Assembly: GCA_904066235.2 (NCBI GenBank)
Contig: CAJFCV020000004.1
Span: forward strand, 6,448,001 to 6,512,000
DNA from: Bursaphelenchus xylophilus
Taxonomy: Eukaryota; Nematoda; Chromadorea; Rhabditida; Aphelenchoididae
Length of the DNA stretch: 64,000 nt
Direction: 5' to 3'
The position numbers and the translations under genes are program-made. How positions within the stretch are numbered: the first letter of the stretch is position 1; each line of letters opens with the position of its first letter. Under the pieces are notes generated by a model. The model was given only the letters and a program-made list of their open reading frames with translations, ran no database searches and had not been told where the DNA came from. Below are positions 44,089-56,395 of the stretch, in pieces.

Positions 44089-44476
44089 TCAAGCAGTCCG
44101 ATTCCTGAGGATGAGCAGTAGTTTGGGAAGGGAGCGATGATCTTCATCATCTCGTTTGACCTGCTGTTGCGAAGTTCTGAACAGTTTCCCGAGCCGAAGT
44201 AACGAGAGATTGTGCACTCTTTTGCCCATCCGATGTTTTTCTTCGAGCTTAAAGAATAATGTTACATTTAAATCATAACTGGAACAAGTTTTGGCTTATG
44301 ATATCCAAATTTAATTGGATTACAAGTCCAAAGAATTCCCTCCACTCGAAGGTCCCACTTCAACAACTTACTCTGTTCGCGAGGGCTGATGTTTGCATGA
44401 GCTTGCGATGGAAATGGAAGGAGGAGATAACATTTATGATTAGGGCGATAATGGCCAACACACGGAGCAGACGCAT
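44089..44476 (-). CDS. Small secreted protein, possible neuropeptide precursor
   Basis: Two exons (44372-44476 and 44089-44247) give 87 residues. The signal peptide is MRLLRVLAIIALIINVISS. The rest is short and basic with dibasic sites: MGKR|VHNLSLLRLGK and QQQVKR|DDEDHRS. Cleavage after the first KR and amidation at LGK would yield a ten-residue-class peptide ending LRL-amide. Only one copy is present, and the family is not recognised. The intron joins in phase 0 (GTAAGT donor, TTTAAG acceptor). It converges with the Gly/Pro-rich gene, with stops 116 bp apart. Confidence 0.6.
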
Positions 44477-45654
44477 CTTTGCCGGAGGGCGAATAAGTGT
44501 TATGAAAAGTGGAAACCCAATTCGTTGCCCATTCTCACTCGACTTTCTGGGCGGAGACTTTTGTTTCTTCTTCCACCCCGAAGGGCACCAGGAAATCAAA
44601 TGGGGGAGATATACAGTGCAAACACCCAATTAACATTAATTTAATCCCCCTATTAAGAATCTGCAGCTGATAATTACTCCGAGATTACTGGTCGGTCTGG
44701 AAAGAAGAGGAGGGGGGACGAGTAAAAGGAGGTAAACCATATTAAAGACAATTAATCAGATCAGTTATTTGCAGAATAAGGAATGAATACCTGCTCTAGA
44801 AAACTTAAGGATTTATTTAATTACTTATTATTACTCATTAAGAGATTACAATTTACTCAAAAACAAATTTTGCATTGAAACATTTGTACAAATATGATAA
44901 AAAACACGCGATCCGTGAGGGTGCCTCGGGCGATGATTAATATTTATGCATAAATTGATGCCTGAAGGTCCAGTTTTCAGAAGTGAGCTAACTCTGGACA
45001 CTTTAATATTATAATTGGACGTCCAAATTGGATCCCACCCTCAAGCGGCTTCTCTTTTTTCAAATTGGCAGACGGAAAACATTGCTTTGAATTTTATATA
45101 TTTGAAGGTCTCTAAGACATAGACATATCCTCCGTGTTTGTAGTGCATCATCGGATTAAGCCAGTGGAACTCCAGAATCCTTGACGAAATTTAAGCCGAT
45201 GACGTCATCAATGACCATCTTTTGACGTCTTTTTACACATTAACTCGTCAAAAGCAAAGAATTTATTTTATATGGAGATTATACAAACTTAACATAAATA
45301 GACAGTAAATAATTCCATCATTCAAATCGAATTCCATCATCAGAGAGCTGAAAATAAAAACAACATTAAAATGGGGCCACACTCCCGTTTAATCTCGTTG
45401 CTGGATCTCATTGTTTCTCAAAAATAAATGGCCTGGAACAAAAGTAATGTCGGTAGTTTCCTCAAACACTTTCCTATCGTTTGATGTTTATAAAATAAGC
45501 TAATCTCTGGCCGATAACAAAACCTATATTATAAAACACTAAAACAAAATAAAGTGGGAAATAATATTAATAACTACATGCACTAATAACAGTATTGTGA
45601 ACGGTTATAACCCATTAATTTAAACCTATTTTTGGAAGGGTTTGAAATTAAGGT
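44477..45654. other. Intergenic region
   Basis: About 1.2 kb between the small secreted-protein start and the cadherin 3' end. AT-rich, with no supported gene, repeat or RNA seen. Confidence 0.5.
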
Positions 45655-48600
45655 CTATTTAGGGAACGCACCGTTGAAGAAACCATTATTCACCCTGTCC
45701 TTGATTCTTTTCACGAGACACGAATAGCCAATCAGAAGGATGACCAGAGTAATCAAGCAGAAGATCACAAAAATCCACACCAGTTGTTCCCGATCCAACG
45801 ATAAACTGGATGAATGCAGCAATAGGGAGTTGATATCCAAGCATCTCTAAAAAAATAATTAAAAGGAAAACAGGATAAACAAAAACAGAAAAAATTACTT
45901 ACATCAACATCCACAACTCTGAACTTGGAATAGAGGTCGATCAGTCGGGGATTGGCATTAGACGTGGTGCTCAGCCAGTCCAGACTCGTTTCATAGTCCA
46001 ATATCTTATCATGTTCGGTCAAAAAGAAACAAATCTTGGTTCTGGAAAAGGAAGTGCAATGTAATCCTATATGCGCAAGTACAATATCTCATTAATAAAC
46101 GCCCTTTTGAGTGTTTACCTTCTCTTTTGGTTAAACTCTGTCAGTCCACAAGACCTCCCATTGATTACTGTAACATTCCGTCTCCTCTGGCCACTCAGAA
46201 TGCCTTCCAATTGATGTTTGAAAGCCTCCAGATTGAGTCCCACATTGTCTACATTGTTGTCAAATACGAATCTGAGCTGATTGTAGTCTCTGATGTAATA
46301 AACGAGATGTTGGACAGGTGCATTTACATTATCGGGGCCTTGAATGTTAACATTGACCAGATATGTGCCCTCTGGCTCATCGATAATTCGAGGATCGAAA
46401 AGGAGAATTCCTGAGGCTGAATCCACCGAAATAAGGTCATTCACATCTACTGGAGCCCCTTTCAATCTAAAAACATTTTGTATATTTTTGATGACATTAA
46501 CTAACGGAAAAAATCTGGTGGACTTGAGGTCATAATGACGGTCGGGAAATGGTTCCATTATCTTCAAGTCAATCGATTGAAGCTTTAAATCAGAATTCAG
46601 AAGAATAGAAGTGGAAGATGAAATGGAATCGGCTCGTTTGATGGTCACTTTAATCATGGCCTTATTATGTTTCTCATAATAAAGACTTCCAATGTCATCA
46701 TCCAACTTAATTGAGCTAAATTATTATTTTTAAACATCATTGAACTGTAATTGCAACGTACCTTGCATAAACACATATTTTGGAGCCATCAGGGATGTTG
46801 TTCTTGACGATTAATCTTCCGGAGATCTCATTAATCTCTGCGAACTTTGTATTCCCACATTTGGGCAGTAAGTAATAGTAGATAGAGTTGAAGGGAGGGA
46901 GATCATCGTCTTCGGCTCGTAGTGCAATGGTTTCATTGGACAGATAGATTATCCTTTCCGCCTAAAAAGCCGTATTTAAGGATTGCCTGAGGCAATTTAT
47001 CAAACAATTCTCCTTTAATTAGTCCTTTTATCGTCGGCATTAGAAAAAGCAGCACGATGTAATTAAACCCACCTCGGATAGAGAAAATTGAGGTCGATGG
47101 TCGTCCACATTGATTACTGTAACATTGAGAAGACGGTAAGCGGGAGAGACTCCACTTAACAAACTTTTTACTTCCAATTTAATCTAAAAAAATATTATTA
47201 GTATTTATTTATCACGGTTTCGTCCATGATTTTGTGCAATTTGATCCTGCAAAAGATAAACATAAGATTTATATTTTTATTAATTAATTAAATTCTTGAG
47301 GCACTAAGCGTTGAAAGACGGCCGGAATTAATTGGCAATGATCCTCAAGGCTTCCTGGCTTCATTCTCGTAATCCCAATCATCTCCATGCATCCGGAGAA
47401 CGGCCATATTCAAGGCCACAATACTCTTCTTGGCCAGAATATCCCTCGATGGCCGATACATAAACTTGGTTGGGGCCGGTTGAAGAGGGGTACGGTAATT
47501 TCCGAGGTTTTCCAACGTCCAATATGACTTGTGAGTGTCCATAGTTGTGTAATCCTGCAGGTTGAGGAGGGCTGGGTAATATCGTCGATAGATTCCTTCC
47601 GAAAAGTTTTTATCATCGCTTGCCCCTACCTTGGAAAGCGTCTAGACCCGCATCCCGGGCACAATTCTCTTCGGTTTTGGAGTCGATTAAATTTAATGGA
47701 ATGACACCTCCATTCTCATCGTACAGTCTGAGAACTCGGGAATTGTTTTGCCTTAGGACACGATGCAATTCCTCTTTCATTCTGGAATTATGCGAAAACA
47801 AAGGAGAACAGAAACATCTGGAGAAGACATTTAGGCTCAAATTACTGACTAACGACACCAAAGAAGGGGACTTTCTAATATTCCGTTCTAAGAATCGAGG
47901 AAACGAAACCTTATGCAACTGTCTGTTAATCCCTCAGGGACCAGATATAATATCATGCAAGATCCTTGCGTAATCTCACCTTATCTCGACCACTCGACTT
48001 CGAATCTTTTCGGGAACAGACCAGTGGACTTCACAAGCGACCGCCAGAAGTCTCGAGTATGTTCCCAGCCAGTGGCTCATCTCCTTCACGATATCCCCCA
48101 GGATCGGGGCGATCCCTCCCTTCGCTGATTCGAACACCGCCGTCACATATTTGGTCTCCTGCACTTGTTTTCTGAGGAATGCAACCATTTGTTCCGAGTT
48201 ATCTGAGGACAATAGTCTTCGAAGATTGGACTCTGACTTGGCAAGGAATCTCTGTCGGTCCAGGGGATGGGAATGATGAACCGGTGATCCTGGGGATGAG
48301 AATCTAGATGGTGGTAATGATGGAGATCGAGGATTGGATTTGGAAGTCGGCCCTGATGTCACGTTAGTGGGGGATACCTGCACTTCCAGTGGACTGTTGT
48401 ATCCACTCTCCTGATTCGGTTTCTGATAGTTCTCTGGTTTTTTCCCCCATAATGCCTGAGGCGACATTCCTCCATACTGATCGTATTCGACGGAAGTCAT
48501 TACTAAATCAGGGTTATCCACCGGGAAATGGGTGACCAGAGGTTGTGGAGGATCTCGGCTTTCCTTGTCCACGATCTGTTTGTGAGTGATGGACCTTGTT

Positions 48601-51600
48601 CTCTGCACAATCAACTTCTTCTTCGGGTCCACCACTATTGTGTCCTTTCGAATCAACGGTTCTTTTTTCTTCTCTTTCTTGCTAGGCTCCGTATTCTTAT
48701 CCGTTTTCTCCTCCTTTGTTGTCACCGTATCCGTCGGTTTGATTGTCTTCCTTGCTGATCTTCCTCTAAATGATTTTCTGAACCTCTTCATCCAATGCAT
48801 TGTATCTTCTTCAGAGAGTGGTTGATTGGGATCTGTTTGAAGAGGAAGATCCTAAAAGTTGATACTCAATAAAAACGGCCTACTGTGTCTCCAGCTGTGT
48901 TTTCTTTCTTAAAGGACCTTCTAGTTGATGGAGAACGGGCCAAGGGAAGTTCCGGATAAGTGACGACTCCTGAAGACCTGGTATGGGCTGATCGGCTTCG
49001 AGGTTTCGGGATTGCCGGAGGCTGTTTGGTCGAAGAACGTCCGACCAGACCGCGGAGAAAGTTTTCGACTCGACCCTCGAGGCTCATAACTCCAAAAAAT
49101 GACGATTAAAAAACAAAAAACACAAATCCCGCACACTTCGCAAGTTCGTAGTAAAAGAGCTTTACGAGCCCTGATTGAAACAAAAACTGAGTAATTGGAG
49201 TGAGTTTTGGGGAGGGGGATTAACCCCGTAAAGGGGGAAGCCGACAGTTAATTGGGCTGGATCAAGTGCAAGGTCGGAGCTCCATTCATAAAATTTGAAT
49301 AAACATTTGACAGACATGAGAGAGTCAGCGCGACCTCTGAACAACTTTAAGCCTGTTTGCAAACATGGACCGCTTCTGGGCGTTGCAAAACATTGCTCTC
49401 ACTTACCGTGAAATGAGCCGACTCCTCGTAATCCAGCGCTCTCATCAACGACATAGCTCCCGTCTCTTCGTCCATCGTGAAATAACTGGAGAAGTCGTCG
49501 GATTCAGACTGGAAAAAATGTATAAGTCCCCGCAATTATTTCAACAATCAAAAATTCATATTATAGACTTACAGAAATATAATATTTGAGTAGGGCATCG
49601 TCAACTTCGATCCCTGTTAACACGGCCTTGGCCTTAAAAACAGTTGTCATTGTTTTCTCATCCTCCGAAATCTCGATGACGCAATTTTCGGAAGGAGAAA
49701 TGATCTGAATTTGTTTGTTTAAGGAGTCGATTAGAGTGTGAACAAAAACAGGGATGTCAGTAATGGCACTCTTGGCAGGAGACCCGTGGTCAGCGACCTT
49801 CACTGATAATTGGTAAGGCTCTTCCCGAGAAAATTTCTCCAGAGAATCCGATGTTTTTATGATCCCATTCTCATGGTCAATATCCAAGAATGGTAAAACT
49901 GGTTCCAACATTGTGTATTCCAATCTTCCATAGTCCCCATCATCCAAATCCGAGGCTTTTATTAATCCCACGGTTACATTTTTATCCCAGTGATCGTAAA
50001 CATTAATGACCTTGGGTGATGACGTCATTACTGGATAATTATCATTCTGATTGATTACATTTATTTGCAACTAAATTCGAATTATTTATAGTTCTTTTCT
50101 CGACTTACAACTCCAATTTTGCTGTTTTCTTCTTGATCGGATACTGTAACAAATAATGTAATTGATTTAATTGTCTCGTAGTCCACATCCACCTTATGAT
50201 TGGTCTTGATGATGACTTCAGACTCGGTTAATTGGATCTCAAAGAAGTCCGAATCTTCTCCCGAGATCTTGTACATGTATTTGAGAGCATCTTTAATCGA
50301 ATAAATTGCAATTACTGTATTCGGTCCCATATTTTCTTCAATGGAAACAGACTTCAAAGGAAGGTCAAAGGGTAATATTTTTGACGCTGGGGCGATTCCG
50401 ATCATGGCCAGTGTTCTTTCTCCATTCCTCCAACATTCTAATAGTATTTGTTGTTCTTCAGTTATTCTTGAAACCACACTAAGACAGCCTTAAAAAATTA
50501 AATTGACATTAAGTTAAATGTAATAATACAGGGTGGTCCAGCTAAGTTCGCGGATGTAAAATGCTTATAACTTTTTATAGGATTGTTCAATTTTTATGAG
50601 CGATAGCTCATTTTATTCCTTAGTAGTTGCCATTTTGTTTAAAAAAAGACCATTAAAAACGATCAATCCTACGTCGAGTTATGACCCTTCAAAGTCAAAC
50701 ATGCTTTTTCACGTAAATTTTTAAAAAAATTTAATTTTCAAAAATTTTTGAATTGCGGTGTCACCGCTCGCTGTTACCGGGAAATGATGGTGAACAGAGT
50801 GATCCCAGCTATTCAAAATTGGCCCAATTTTGCCTGTCTTTGGTATTCTTCCATAATTTGGCGCCTCATTTGTTCATCCTGGCGAACTCGTTCCACCTCT
50901 TCTTCGATTACGCGCTTCAATTCCACGTCTTTGGGCGCCAATCCCTGATGAAAATCCGCTGTTTTAAGAACCCCCAAATGGAGAAATCTAGCGAAGTTAG
51001 ATCAGGTGAACGTGGGGACCAAGCAATAGGAGCTGGTTGCCGCGCAGATCCCCGGCCCATCCAACGACCTGGAAAAACCTGGTCAAGGAGTGACCTGGTC
51101 AAGAGAGAATTCAAAAATTTTTGAAAATTAAATTTTTTTAAAAATTTACGTCAAAAAGCATGTTTGACTTTGAAGGGTCATAACTCGACGTAGGATTGAT
51201 CGTTTGTAATGGTCTTTTTTTTAAACAAAATGGCAACTACTAAGGAATAAAATGAGCTATTGCTCATAAAAATTGAACAATCCTATAAAAAGTTATAAGC
51301 ATTTTACATCCGCGAACTTAGCTGGACCACCCGTACATAGATTGAGCAAGTCTAAAGATGAGACAATTACCATTGGTTTTGTTATAAATCACATTCTGAT
51401 CGGCTTCTAATGTCACGTTATCAATGACGTTGCCATTGTGAATGCATGGAAGACAGATAAAATCGTGGCCTTCATCAGTTATTTTGACTTTTATTTCATC
51501 GAAATCTGATGTCCAGGGATATCCAAAGACAGGTTTCTGATGGACTTCTGAATTCTTATTCAGCAGAGAGTACACTACTGAAAAGAATAATCAAGACTGA

Positions 51601-54600
51601 CATCAAACAAAATTTTTTTTCTTACCTGCGCTATTATCCGAACTGATAAAGAAAATTTGCATAAAAAGGAATGACTTTAGCATGTCATTGGAGATATACA
51701 TCTCGCCCTGAGGGTCTCCATTGTAGCTCCCGTTGGATACGACCACTTCCCGTTGATTGTGGGTGTATCCGACAATCTTCCGAGTCTTTAATCCTTTCTC
51801 TTTTTTAAACTTTATGCCATCTAAAAAGTAACAAAGTTGTGAGCCTTACTTACCACTATTGTAATACAACACTCGTGATTTTGGAACTTGAGATGTTTTA
51901 ACTTTTTCCGCTTCGTATTGTAGGGTTACTGTAGCTTCGTCAAGTACTCTCCCGGTCTTCTTATTATAAGCAACAACTTTAAAATTTACATTCTGATCTT
52001 CTCTAAAATAATGTTTTTAAAAGTATTCCAATCTTTTCTTACTCTGGTACATTGGCTACGGTAATTTCTCCCGTCTTCGTATTCAAATTGATCCAGTGAT
52101 TGGAACCCCTTATCACGTATCTGACTCCCTTTTGATGTTTTCCCTTAGTCTTTATATTAACTATCGTCTGTCCTCGATGAATTAGCTGGTCTTTTAAATT
52201 AATCGAATACTTTTTCTGCTCAAATTCAATCTTCTTCTCGGTACTTGAGGTTACGGTAATTTTTGTTCGTTGTTTTCCAGACTGTTGACTTAAAATAATG
52301 TCGATGACATAAGTTCCAGCCGGGATGTCGTCGGTTAACTTCAAATTGTGGAGCCTCCGCGTCAACTTTTCGATCTCAAAATATTTGGAGCCCTTTCCCT
52401 CCAATTTCACATCAAATTTGGGTATGGAATTTCTTCTGAGATTGTTTACAATGAAGTTAAATGGAGTGATTAGATGCCCATTCTTAACTGTGAGCTCTTT
52501 ACGAGACGTTTCGATATAACATTCGTCAGCCAATGTGGACTCGATTTTGATGGCAATAGAGGCAGGTTTCGAGGTTCTTCCAGCTAAAAAATGTTTTATT
52601 ACTACTCGCGCTCGAAAGTGCGGACAATTTTCGCACCGTGCGAAATTTCGGAGTTTCGATGTCGCTCGCGCAAATTCGACTTTGTCGCGCGCGACAAAAA
52701 AGTGCACGTCGCTAGTGCAAAAACTTTCATTGTTAAATTACTTGTTTTGTTCGTTGTAGTTGGGAAAATCAAGAATATCACCCCAAACGTGATTAAGTCA
52801 ATGAATAAATTGCAAACGACTTCATACTGGTGCTATATTGGACTAAAAAAAAGTTAAAAAATAAACCTCAATTCTTCAAAAAGTCCTTTTTCCCAAGTCC
52901 CGAAGCGAAAACATTTCAAAAAATTTTCAAATCCACCAAAAAATTTTTCCCAGTCCCGAAGCGAAAATATTAAACGGTATCGTTGACCCGAAATGTCGTT
53001 GACCCGAAGTGTCGCGACCCGAGTTGTCCCTGACCCGAAATGTCGGGACGCGGAAAAAAGTCTACGCACTTTCTGGAACGACTAGTAGTGTACTGCCCAA
53101 CACAAAAAGTCCTGAAAATTTTGCATCGTACAAAAAAAACAAAACTACATTGTGCAAAAGGTGTGTTTGGGTCAGATGCAGTATCACTGAAATTACTTTA
53201 CACTTACTTTGATCAACGGCCATTGCCAAGAAATGGTACTCCTTTTCCTGATCGAAACATTTCTCCGCCATTCCACAGTCAATAATCAACACTCCGTTCT
53301 CAAGTTTGAAGCTAAAATAACATTCGTTTTTTCTCAATTTTATCATACTTCGAGCTCCCTTCCCCTAGCAGAGAATACTGTATGTTCTGAGATGAATCTG
53401 GATCCGAAGCCTTGATCTCTCCGATCTCCACATTATTGCCATAAGCGGTATTGATAACAAACAAATAATGTTCCTTTTCGAAGACGGGAGCCTGATCGGA
53501 TTCATCAACCTTCTCGGCCTTCAGAATCACTGACTTTTGACTGATTTCCTTCCATTTGCCTCTCAATCGAGCATTTAATTTGAACGTTAATTCAGACGGT
53601 TTAACTTCGAAATCGAGCAAATTAGCATCTAAAACGACCAATTGGACTGGCTCCCCTGGAGAGACAATCTGAGGCCGAGGAGCAAAGAGATCACTGGGCT
53701 CGATGGACAGTTCAATGTAATCCTGCACAGTGGAACGATCCTTTAAGTGGACTTGGATATCGATGTTAGGAATTTTAGTAAAACGAGGGAGACTTTCGGA
53801 GATGGAGAAGATCCCATCCTTGGCTCCGTTAACCAAAATCTCCAATTCTAAAAAATCAATTTTACACTACCCCTAACAAGGGCTCGGCAAAACCTCGTCC
53901 CCTGGTTTCTTCTTGAAACATACACCATTTGAAAGAGCGCAAAAAACTGGTCTAGGATCACCTTTAATTAGCTGCTAAGATTCTCTTACATACTAGCTAG
54001 CGAGCATTTTTAAGTTCTAAGCCAGTCTCACCCTTTTTTCAAGAAAACAAAAGAAATCGATTTCAAAAGCACGGAGAGGCAGTGCTTCGGTGGCCTAGTG
54101 GGGTAAGGCGCTCTACAAGGGGGACCTGCGGACCAGGTTCGAATCCTCTTTTGAATTTTCGGATTTTTTTGGCTATTATGCAATGAAGAAGGCTAACATG
54201 TAGTCTTTAATTTTAAATTGATCTTTGGGATGCCCTAGATTAGTTTTACTAGAAAAATCGACAGGTTTTTTAATTTTTTGTGATATAAGCGTCTTTGACC
54301 TTGCAGTGGGCACCCAAGATGGTTGAAACTTTCAACGGCTTTAGTATTTTTTGCCAGGAATGCCCATTTACGGACAGTACGTGAAAAACGAGCCTGAAAA
54401 CGGTATACATGTTTGAAACCTCCTAGTATGTCTCGGGTTACAAGACCTAAAGCATCGCCTAATCACTCGTTGAGGGCATCGACCTGAGAGTTTCAAGCTC
54501 GGAAAAAACTTTATGTTTTTTGATCGTAATTGAAGCGTCCAATGTCATAGGTGACTAATATTTGTATGGAAAGTGATTATTCGATCTCGTTGGCGTCTCA

Positions 54601-55638
54601 GAAGAAAAGGTTCCCAAAGTCTAACTGGGAATTTTGAAAAAAAGTTCGCTAGCTGGCACGTAAGTGAATCTTAGCAGCTAATTAAAGGCGATCCTAGACC
54701 AATTTTTTGCGCTCTTTCAAATGGTGTATGTTTCAAGAAGAAACCAGGGGACGAGGTTTTGCCGAGCCCTTGTAAGAGAAAAATGCTGATTACCAGGCGG
54801 GCCTTGTTTTAGATTCTCTGGTACTTTCCCACTTCCAACGATATCATCCGAATATTCTTCGCCTTCGGCCAGTTCCAAAGAGCCCGGACGAATTGAAAGA
54901 AACTCGATCCCAGTGGCTGGAATCACTTCGATCAAAAGCTTTGCTTTGTTCTCCATTCCCCGTTGAGTTGCCTGTCTATATATTAATCAATGTGATGTCA
55001 CGTACCGTAATCCACAAAGAATAAGAACCATTTCCGTAAGGGAAGTTGATTCCTCTCTTCTTTATGATGGGCACTTCGACCAACGCATAATTATCGGTCT
55101 GTACTTAACAAATTTTAAATTACCATAATTGATTACATGCCTGAGTTACGGTAAGATCGTCAATCTCCAAATATTCACTTCCATTCCCCTTCAATCTGAA
55201 TTCAGGAATCGCGGAATCCAGTATTGAATAAAACGGAAGGATGGCCATGACACTTGACTTTTCGGAGATCCCTTCAGGCACCATGAATTCAAAGTTTTCG
55301 TGTTCAAAATGAGGCATAAACTCAAGTTTAGGTTTGTGTTGGCTAACTGGAAACCCGGGCCTCACCACCAGATTGGCTACGAACTGCTCATCTGGGCCAA
55401 ATCCACTGCCTTCTACCGTTTCCGCATCATCATCTGATATTATTTTGGCTCGGATATCCCTATTTTGTGTGTGGTTACCCTGATTTCACTTACTCTAGCA
55501 CTTTAGCCAGTTTTTCTTTATTGTGCAGTTCCAATTTCTGCGCATTGCAATCTACAAAATCAGCGATCAAAATCCCTAAAATTGAAATTTTTGCTTACCG
55601 ATCAATAAGAGAAACAAGAAAATCCGGAGGGAACCCAT
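45655..55638 (-). CDS. Large cadherin-domain single-pass receptor
   Basis: Start at 55638 (MGSLRIFLFLLL then IDCNAQKLEL, a signal peptide), stop at 45655-45657. About 20 exons encode a long ectodomain. Clear cadherin signatures include LDIDHENGIIKTSDSLEKFS, YQLSVKVADHGSPAKS, ASDLDDGDYGRLEYTML, IKASDPDSSQNIQYSLLG and LLNVTVINVDDHRPQFS. Some N-terminal repeats are divergent. Near the C terminus are a membrane segment (LVWIFVIFCLITLVILLIGY) and a 22-residue basic tail (CLVKRIKDRVNNGFFNGAFPK), with no catenin-binding region. Introns hold a whole nested gene (47184-49406), a mariner remnant (50529-51333), tandem repeats (52975-53050) and a CAAGGG element (53877-54772). Join 49407|47183 (HFT|IKLEVKS) restores one repeat. 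Exon borders elsewhere are approximate. Confidence 0.82.
47345..49087 (-). CDS. Nested gene of unknown function in a cadherin intron
   Basis: Start at 49087 (MSLEGRVENFLRGLVGRSS), stop at 47345. The first part is basic and disordered (KKEKKKEPLIRKDTIVVDP; Ser/Pro-rich SPLEVQVSPTNVTSGP). The middle is a helical domain (NLRRLLSSDNSEQMVAFLRK; GGIAPILGDIVKEMSHWLGT). The C-terminal part is RLYDENGGVIPLNLIDSK, GIYRRYYPALLNLQDYTTMD and MAVLRMHGDDWDYENEARKP. Introns include one of 34 nt (47596-47629, GTAGGG...CGGAAG) inferred from frame. It has no signal peptide or TM, so it is cytoplasmic, unlike its host. It reads on the same strand as the host. No family is recognised. Confidence 0.75.
50529..51333. 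mobile_element. Mariner-like element remnant with long inverted arms
   Basis: 805 bp flanked by TA. The termini begin CAGGGTGGTCCAGCTAAG. Inverted arms of about 220 bp (50529-50750 and 51115-51333) surround a core that encodes, on the minus strand, a piece of transposase: WMGRGSA, IAWSPRSPDLTSLDFSIWGF (about 51060-50950). SPDLxxLDFxxWG is the third-aspartate block of mariner-type enzymes. The rest of the transposase is missing. It lies in a cadherin intron. Confidence 0.88.
52975..53050. repeat. Short tandem repeat, TGACCCGAAATGTCG type
   Basis: Four to five imperfect units of 15-17 bp of the form TTGACCCGAAATGTCG stand in tandem. Just upstream (52890-52975) a related theme, AGTCCCGAAGCGAAAA, occurs twice. 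The repeats lie in a cadherin intron of about 620 nt. Confidence 0.7.
53877..54772. mobile_element. Complete CAAGGG-family inverted-repeat element
   Basis: 896 bp with TAA directly outside each end (53874-53876, 54773-54775). The termini are CAAGGGCTCGGCAAAACC and its inverse. The inverted arms of about 110 bp match closely, including GGTCTAGGATC and TTAGCAGCTAATTAAAGG. A tRNA-like sequence lies at about 54084-54152. No protein is encoded. A TAA duplication could fit PIF/Harbinger, but the sister copy has TCA, so the superfamily is left open. It is in a cadherin intron, with a truncated relative at 33697. Confidence 0.82.
54084..54152 (+). tRNA. tRNA-like sequence inside CAAGGG element
   Basis: The A box TGGCCTAGTGGGG and B box GGTTCGAATCC are 34 bp apart, as in tRNA genes. 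Acceptor pairing is poor (GCTTCGG against TCTTTTG), and the T stem has two mismatches. Hence it is a tRNA relative with an intact internal Pol III promoter, probably not a functional tRNA. A T-run follows at about 54163. Confidence 0.4.
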
Positions 55639-55813
55639 AAAGAACCTGAGAAACTGAACGATTTCAATTTCTCTTATCAATCCTGACCTTCTTTCTCCAA
55701 CCCCGTTTCGGGATAAAAAAACGACTTGGATTTAGTTTATTAAGGATGACTAGACGCATTATGTTACACATGGGAAGCTCGCTTTATATAAGAGAAGATG
55801 GGAATATGGAATA

Positions 55814-56252
55814 TTAAACCGGAGAGGATAATTGGATCATCTTGAACTTTACTTCCAAAGCGTTAAGGTACTTCTCGAGGACGGTAACAGTGTTCTCGAG
55901 GTCTTTGCTGATCGTTTCCACTTCATCGATTTGTCTCAAATATGGGCGAAGGGATTCATCTACAACAAACTAACTTGCTGTCCGGCTTCTTACATTTCTG
56001 AGTTAACTCTCCCAGTCTACCAGTAATATTCTTGGCCACTTGATGCATGTCCTGATATCGCTGAGCAGTTATGTTATTCATATCTTCCAAGAGTTTGTAA
56101 TCCGCCGCCGTATTCCCAACTTGGCCATTCACAAACTCTTTCATTTTATTGAAGGACTCCGTTGCAGCTCCTCTGACGTCGTCAACGGTTTCAAAGCCCG
56201 GAGAGAGCGGGCAGTCGATGCTCACCGATGCTCTTTCGTTTATCTCAGCCAT
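55814..56252 (-). CDS. BLOC-1 subunit 2 (BLOC1S2/BLOS2)
   Basis: Two exons (55994-56252, 55814-55959) separated by a 34-nt intron give 134 residues. The key block GNTAADYKLLEDMNNITAQRYQDM aligns with human TATSEDYKLLENMNKLTSLKYLEM. After splicing, LTQKYESLRPYLRQIDEVE aligns with LNQKYAGLQPYLDQI. The C terminus is a coiled coil (LENTVTVLEKYLNALEVKF). BLOC1S2 is shared by BLOC-1 and BORC, acting in lysosome-related organelle biogenesis and lysosome positioning. It is 143 bp downstream of the RS-rich gene and 176 bp upstream of the cadherin start. Confidence 0.93.
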
Positions 56253-56395
56253 CTATAGATTATAATAAAAAAGAAATCTTATGTTTTTGGGTATTTATAA
56301 GGCCATGCACCTTTCAACAATTCGATAAAAAAATAAAAATAGGTTTTATTGAAAACCAATGACAAGAATGAGTATGTTTTGCTTTCCCTTCCTCT

